Below are positions 60,427 to 64,000 of a stretch of 64,000 nt of DNA, in pieces (the stretch's first letter is position 1; each line of letters opens with the position of its first letter). The position numbers and the translations under genes were made by a program. Below the pieces are notes generated by a model. It worked only from the letters and a program-made list of their open reading frames with translations. It did not search any database and had not been told where the DNA came from. This DNA comes from Sinorhizobium chiapasense (GTDB taxonomy: Bacteria; Pseudomonadota; Alphaproteobacteria; Rhizobiales; Rhizobiaceae): assembly GCF_036488675.1 (NCBI RefSeq), contig NZ_CP133152.1:558001-622000 (forward strand). The letters run 5' to 3'.

Positions 60427-61557
60427 TCAAAAGTGGGTGTAATCGCCCTTTCCCCGGCGCAGGTGGCCGAAACGGAAGCTGCCCGATGCGGCCGCACGCA
60501 CCATCATCATTTCGCCGACCGTCTCATGGGTCATGAGACCGACAAGATGGTCCGAACCGTCGACCACCGCAACGGCGGGAGAACTTGTCTGCTGCATCAG
60601 TTTCAGACTCTCTTCGAGGCGCTTGCGATAGTGGATCCGCGGGATGTCGTGGCGCATCGCGCTGACGACCGGCGTTTCGGCCCCTCTTTCCTTCAGAGTA
60701 CGGATCATGTCGTCGCGCGTCAGCAGGCCCTCGAAGCGGCCGGTGGCGTCGACGACGGGGAACTCGCGTTGCGTCGTTGCAAGCAGCATCTCGATCGCCT
60801 CGTCGATCGTCGCCGAGCGGTCGAGCCTTGCGAATTCGGTGACCATGACGTCGGCGATGAGGACACTACCGGAGACGGCGCGGATATGCGCGTTCTGTGC
60901 TTCGGCCGTCGCGGCCAGATAGACGAAGATCGCGATGAAGATCAGCAGCGGATTATAGAACAGGCCGATGAAACCAAAAACGAAGGCAAGGCCTTGGCCG
61001 ATTGCCGCGGCGATCTCCGTCGCCCTTGCCCAAGTGAGACGCGAGGCGAGGGCTGCGCGCAGCACGCGGCCCCCGTCCATCGGAAACGCCGGAATCATAT
61101 TGAAAAGCACAAGAAAGACGTTGACCCCGGCAAGCCTTGCGAGAAAGCTCCTTCCGGGATCTTCGACCTCGGCCATCTGCTCCATGCCGACCGAGCCGCC
61201 GAGCGCAAGAAAGATGAGCCCAGCGATAACGACATTGACGAGGGGACCGGCTATGGCGATCACAAACTCCTCGCGAGGTTCCTCGGGCATGCGTTCGAGC
61301 CGGGCCACGCCGCCGATCGGTAGCAGCGTGATATCCGGTGTGTTGATTCCGTAATAGCGCGCCGCGGCGACATGCCCGAATTCGTGCAGCACGACGCAGA
61401 CGAAGACGGCAATGATGAAGAGGATGCCTTCCCAAGCGGCAGGCGCGCCGCCGATCCGGTAATGCATCAGCCATATCCAAACAAGCAGGAGCGCAAAAGT
61501 GACATGCAGCCGTATCGCCGTTCCAGCGATCGTTCCAATCCTGAGAGACCAACCCAT
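60427..61557 (-). CDS. Site-2 protease family metalloprotease with CBS domains
   Basis: The 376-residue membrane protein has the zinc motif HEFGH in the second hydrophobic segment (VFVCVVLHEFGHVAAARYYG in part, His ~58). NMIPAFPMDGGRVLRA near residue 160 supplies the third ligand Asp. Two CBS domains follow (~230-360, with SATIDEAIEMLLATTQREFPVVD and SPAVAVVDGSDHLVGLM). This is the SpoIVFB-type S2P class with regulatory adenine-nucleotide-binding CBS pairs. The substrate, perhaps an anti-sigma factor, is unknown. Confidence 0.92.
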   Translation of the reverse strand: MGWSLRIGTIAGTAIRLHVTFALLLVWIWLMHYRIGGAPAAWEGILFIIAVFVCVVLHEFGHVAAARYYGINTPDITLLPIGGVARLERMPEEPREEFVIAIAGPLVNVVIAGLIFLALGGSVGMEQMAEVEDPGRSFLARLAGVNVFLVLFNMIPAFPMDGGRVLRAALASRLTWARATEIAAAIGQGLAFVFGFIGLFYNPLLIFIAIFVYLAATAEAQNAHIRAVSGSVLIADVMVTEFARLDRSATIDEAIEMLLATTQREFPVVDATGRFEGLLTRDDMIRTLKERGAETPVVSAMRHDIPRIHYRKRLEESLKLMQQTSSPAVAVVDGSDHLVGLMTHETVGEMMMVRAAASGSFRFGHLRRGKGDYTHF

Positions 61558-61702
61558 GCGCGTCTCGCTCCCGCGTCCTGTTGTCGGTAAGCAGCGATAA
61601 ACTCACCCGTCGACCGAGGTGCCGACGACGCTATGATAGTCGATCACCCCGGCTTCGCCATGGCGAAGTGCCACAGCGACGGTCTGGCCGTTTAAAAAGT
61701 GT

Positions 61703-62005
61703 TCAATAGGCCCGCGGCGGCACGAACAAACAAATTGTCTTGCTGTGCTCCTCGCCCGCTGCGGAGCACCAATGGTAGAACCCGTCAGGTGAGATGCGCA
61801 CCCTCCCGTCGGTGTAGGGAAGCACTTCGCCGGTCGCCTTGATGATATAGCCTTGCGGACGTTCGCTTATTGCCGTCTGGGTGACCTGCCGACAATCCAA
61901 ATTTGAACAGCAGGAGTTTGGATACTTCCATCCGCTAGGGGCGTCATGGGCAAAGGCGGTCGTTGACAAGCCGAAAAGGGCAGGGACGAGGAAAATTCCG
62001 CGCAT
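61703..62005 (-). CDS. Small secreted cysteine-containing protein
   Basis: The 100-residue protein has a signal peptide (RGIFLVPALFGLSTTAFA, cleavage before HDAPSG). The mature part contains PNSCCSNLDCRQV, a short cysteine cluster, and WCSAAGEEHSKTICLFVPP at the end, giving about five cysteines for disulphides or metal binding in the periplasm. I know similar small proteins in rhizobia but no function. It stands alone. GGAGATCGCGATG fits the start. Confidence 0.72.
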   Translation of the reverse strand: MRGIFLVPALFGLSTTAFAHDAPSGWKYPNSCCSNLDCRQVTQTAISERPQGYIIKATGEVLPYTDGRVRISPDGFYHWCSAAGEEHSKTICLFVPPRAY

Positions 62006-62166
62006 CGCGATCTCCTTTCAGGACGGCTCCGACTGGGAGATGGGCCGAAGCCGACAATTGACCTAAGTCTCCAAACGCCGAAATTGCGGAAATGATCCGT
62101 TTGCGGCCGTCGGCAGTTTCAAATTCGGGCGATAATCACGCCAGCCGAAGGAGTGTCTGCGGTTAC

Positions 62167-63204
62167 TCAGCGCTGCGGGACGAGGAACGCATCGCTCTCG
62201 CCCTCGACAAGTTCCATGGGCCAGACCTTGTTTGCAGGCGCGTCCGGATAGTGATCTTTGAAGGCCGGCATGGCGGAAAGCAGGGTTTCCGCCAACGCGA
62301 TGCCGAGATCGCGAAGTGACAGGCGGAAGCAGGTGAGTGGCGGCGAGAGGAAATGCGCGTGCGGGCTGTAGCGCCCGATCACGGCGATGTCGCGCCCTGG
62401 CTTGACGCCCGCTTCGGAGAGCGCCTGGTAGAAGCCGATCGCGATCGTCTCGTTGATCAGCACGATCGCCGTCGGCGGTTCATCGAGCGCGAGAAGGTCA
62501 CGAGCGATCTGGTAGCCGCCCGCTTCGTTCGGCGTTGAGCGGAAGATAAGATCCTCCTCCAGGGTTAAGCCGTGTGCCGCCAGCGCCCGGCGGCAGCGGT
62601 CGACGAAGATGTAGCCGAGGTTGATGTCGTCGTGCGGCCGCGTGATGGCGATGCGCCGATGCCCCCGGGCAACCAGCCGATCGATCGATGCCTGCGCCAT
62701 GCCCTCGAAATCGAGATCGAGCCAGGGCTGGCCCGCATCCGTCAGGCTTCGGCCGAGCGTGACGAAGGGGATGTTGCGTTCGGCCAGGAATTCGATACGG
62801 GGATCGTTGCGCTGGGTTGCCGACAGGATCAGCCCGTCGGCAAAGCCGCGCGCCACGACGCGGCGCAGGTAGTCGTTTGGATCTTCCTGCGACGAGCAGA
62901 GCAGGGCGACGAGATCGAGCTTGTGCCTGGCAAAGACCGCCTGCACGCCGTCGAAAACGCTCATGAAGAATATGTCGCCTTGGCCGGTGATCTCCGTGCC
63001 GGTCTGGATCATGAAGCCGATGATATTGGTCGTGCCCTGCCGGAGGCTGCGGCCCGACTGGTTCGGGACATAACCCAGTTCGGCGGCTGCCTCGAGCACG
63101 CGCTTACGCGTCTCGTCGTTGACGTCGGGCTTGCCGTTGAGTGCTCGCGAGACCGTGCCGATGGAAATATCGAGATGTTGCGCAAGACGCCGAATTCCCT
63201 TCAT
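62167..63204 (-). CDS. LacI-family transcriptional regulator
   Basis: The 345-residue protein has the LacI helix-turn-helix at its start (GIRRLAQHLDISIGTVSRALNG, in pieces), a hinge helix (YVPNQSGRSLRQGTT), and a periplasmic-binding-type effector domain for a sugar. It is divergent from a Gfo/Idh/MocA dehydrogenase. A perfect 16-base palindrome between them, central CG flanked by AAA/TTT, is the classic LacI-family operator and likely its site. The inducer is probably a sugar acid or polyol handled by that enzyme. Confidence 0.95.
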   Translation of the reverse strand: MKGIRRLAQHLDISIGTVSRALNGKPDVNDETRKRVLEAAAELGYVPNQSGRSLRQGTTNIIGFMIQTGTEITGQGDIFFMSVFDGVQAVFARHKLDLVALLCSSQEDPNDYLRRVVARGFADGLILSATQRNDPRIEFLAERNIPFVTLGRSLTDAGQPWLDLDFEGMAQASIDRLVARGHRRIAITRPHDDINLGYIFVDRCRRALAAHGLTLEEDLIFRSTPNEAGGYQIARDLLALDEPPTAIVLINETIAIGFYQALSEAGVKPGRDIAVIGRYSPHAHFLSPPLTCFRLSLRDLGIALAETLLSAMPAFKDHYPDAPANKVWPMELVEGESDAFLVPQR

Positions 63205-63252
63205 CCCGAACCGTCATCCTCCGTCATTCATCCAGCCATCTCCGAATCCCTA

Positions 63253-63297
63253 TTGACATGTTTCGGAAACTCCGCATAGTTCCGTAAACGTTTACGG
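63253..63297 (+). promoter_or_regulatory. Promoter and LacI-family operator before the dehydrogenase
   Basis: TTGACA (63253-63258) and CATAGT (63275-63280), 16 bases apart, form a likely promoter. Directly after it lies CCGTAAACGTTTACGG (63282-63297), a perfect palindrome. Binding there would block the plus-strand promoter. Confidence 0.85.
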
Positions 63298-63340
63298 TAG
63301 CCAAAACAAGGCGATATCGTAGACTTGCGGGAGGAGAAAC

Positions 63341-64000
63341 GTGATTTTGCGCGCAGTTCTGTGCGGGTGCGGAGCTATGGCCAAAGGTTGGCTGAGGGCG
63401 ATCGCCGCAAACCCCGAACTTCAATCATCGATCCGCATCGTCGGGCTCGTCGACGTGAACGTCGAGGCGGCTCGGGCGCTTGCGAAAGAGTTCGATATCG
63501 TGGACGCGATCATCGGTTCCGATCTCGATGCGGTGTTGAGCGAAACCAAACCGGATCTGCTCTTCGACATCGTCGTGCCCGCCGCCCGCCAAGAGGTGGT
63601 TGCTGTCGGCTTCAGGCATGGATGCCATGTCCTGAGCGAGAAACCAATGGCGACCTCGCTCGCCGCCGGCAGGGAGCTTATCCGCCTCGCGGGTGAGGCC
63701 GGCAAGATCCATGCCGTCGTCCAGAACCGCCGCTTTATCTCCGGCGTGCGCCGAATCCGTCGCTTCGTCGAAAGCGGCGCGATCGGCAAGCTGACCGGTC
63801 TCCATTGCGACTTCTTCATCGGCGCACATTTCGGCGGGTTCCGTGAAGAGATGGACAACGTGCTGCTGTTGGACATGGCGATCCATACCTTCGATGCTGC
63901 GCGCTTTATCGCCGACAAGACGCCACTCGCGGTTTATTGCCACGAAAGCAATCCGCGCGGCTCCTGGTACGCGCACGGTGCAGCCGCGAACGCCATCTTC
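63341..64000 (+). CDS. Gfo/Idh/MocA-family oxidoreductase, N-terminal part
   Basis: The gene runs off the window; about 220 residues are visible. The NAD-binding start is VLCGCGAMAKGWLRA. GLVDVNVEAARALAKEF follows, then the LSEKPMATS motif that carries the catalytic Lys, and NVLLLDMAIHTFDAARF with the His of the active site. GTG 63341 has GGGAGGAG at optimal spacing. Such enzymes oxidise sugars, inositols or their acids. It is controlled by the palindrome and divergent LacI protein upstream. Confidence 0.93.
   Translation, partial: MILRAVLCGCGAMAKGWLRAIAANPELQSSIRIVGLVDVNVEAARALAKEFDIVDAIIGSDLDAVLSETKPDLLFDIVVPAARQEVVAVGFRHGCHVLSEKPMATSLAAGRELIRLAGEAGKIHAVVQNRRFISGVRRIRRFVESGAIGKLTGLHCDFFIGAHFGGFREEMDNVLLLDMAIHTFDAARFIADKTPLAVYCHESNPRGSWYAHGAAANAIF

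Overview
The window looks like a large secondary replicon (pSymB-type megaplasmid or chromid) of a Sinorhizobium/Ensifer species. The support is a near-complete succinoglycan exo/exs cluster in the order known from S. meliloti, nine dispersed RIME-like palindromic repeats, high GC content, and many solute-binding-protein ABC transporters. Loss of a functional exoH and absence of exoT, exoW and exoV match what is known of the S. fredii group (NGR234, HH103) better than S. meliloti. That species-level placement is inference.

Layout. 0-8.4 kb: the end of an EutA-like gene, a LysR regulator, gpmI, then a GntR regulator with a fused ManNAc-6-P epimerase/ManNAc kinase and a three-gene sugar ABC transporter without an ATPase. 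8.4-13.6 kb: a GlcG/HbpS-type protein, a thioesterase, a hypothetical gene, a divergent SDR/TetR pair with a clear operator, and thiD behind a TPP riboswitch. 14.1-32.5 kb: the exo cluster. exoP-N-O-M-A-L-K, an exoH remnant, exoI, exoU and exoX lie on the minus strand; exoY-F-Q-Z lie on the plus strand; exoB is on the minus strand. 33-54 kb: the exs genes (exsA; queC/D/E = exsB/C/D; exsE; exsG/F; exsH), interrupted by two accessory blocks. One block holds a GntR regulator, a CoA transferase, an acyl-CoA dehydrogenase and an amino-acid-type ABC importer. The other holds an XRE protein, a hydrolase and a TetR/MFS pair. 54-58 kb: a ribose-type ABC transporter split between divergent arms, with an NAD-dependent epimerase. 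58-64 kb: an S41-like protease, a DUF1772-like membrane protein, a site-2 protease with CBS domains, a small secreted protein, and a LacI regulator divergent from a Gfo/Idh/MocA dehydrogenase that runs off the end.

How the genes work together. ExoB and ExoN supply UDP-galactose and UDP-glucose. ExoY (with ExoF) starts the lipid-linked repeat, and ExoA, L, M, O and U extend it. ExoZ acetylates it, ExoP and ExoQ polymerise and control chain length, and ExoK and ExsH cleave the polymer. No flippase (ExoT), pyruvyl transferase (ExoV), last glucosyl transferase (ExoW) or intact succinyl transferase (ExoH) is present, so the product should differ from S. meliloti succinoglycan. Two riboswitches (TPP before thiD, preQ1-I before queC) and several clear repressor operators can be read directly. 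I saw no tRNA, rRNA, CRISPR array, intact insertion sequence or replication origin.
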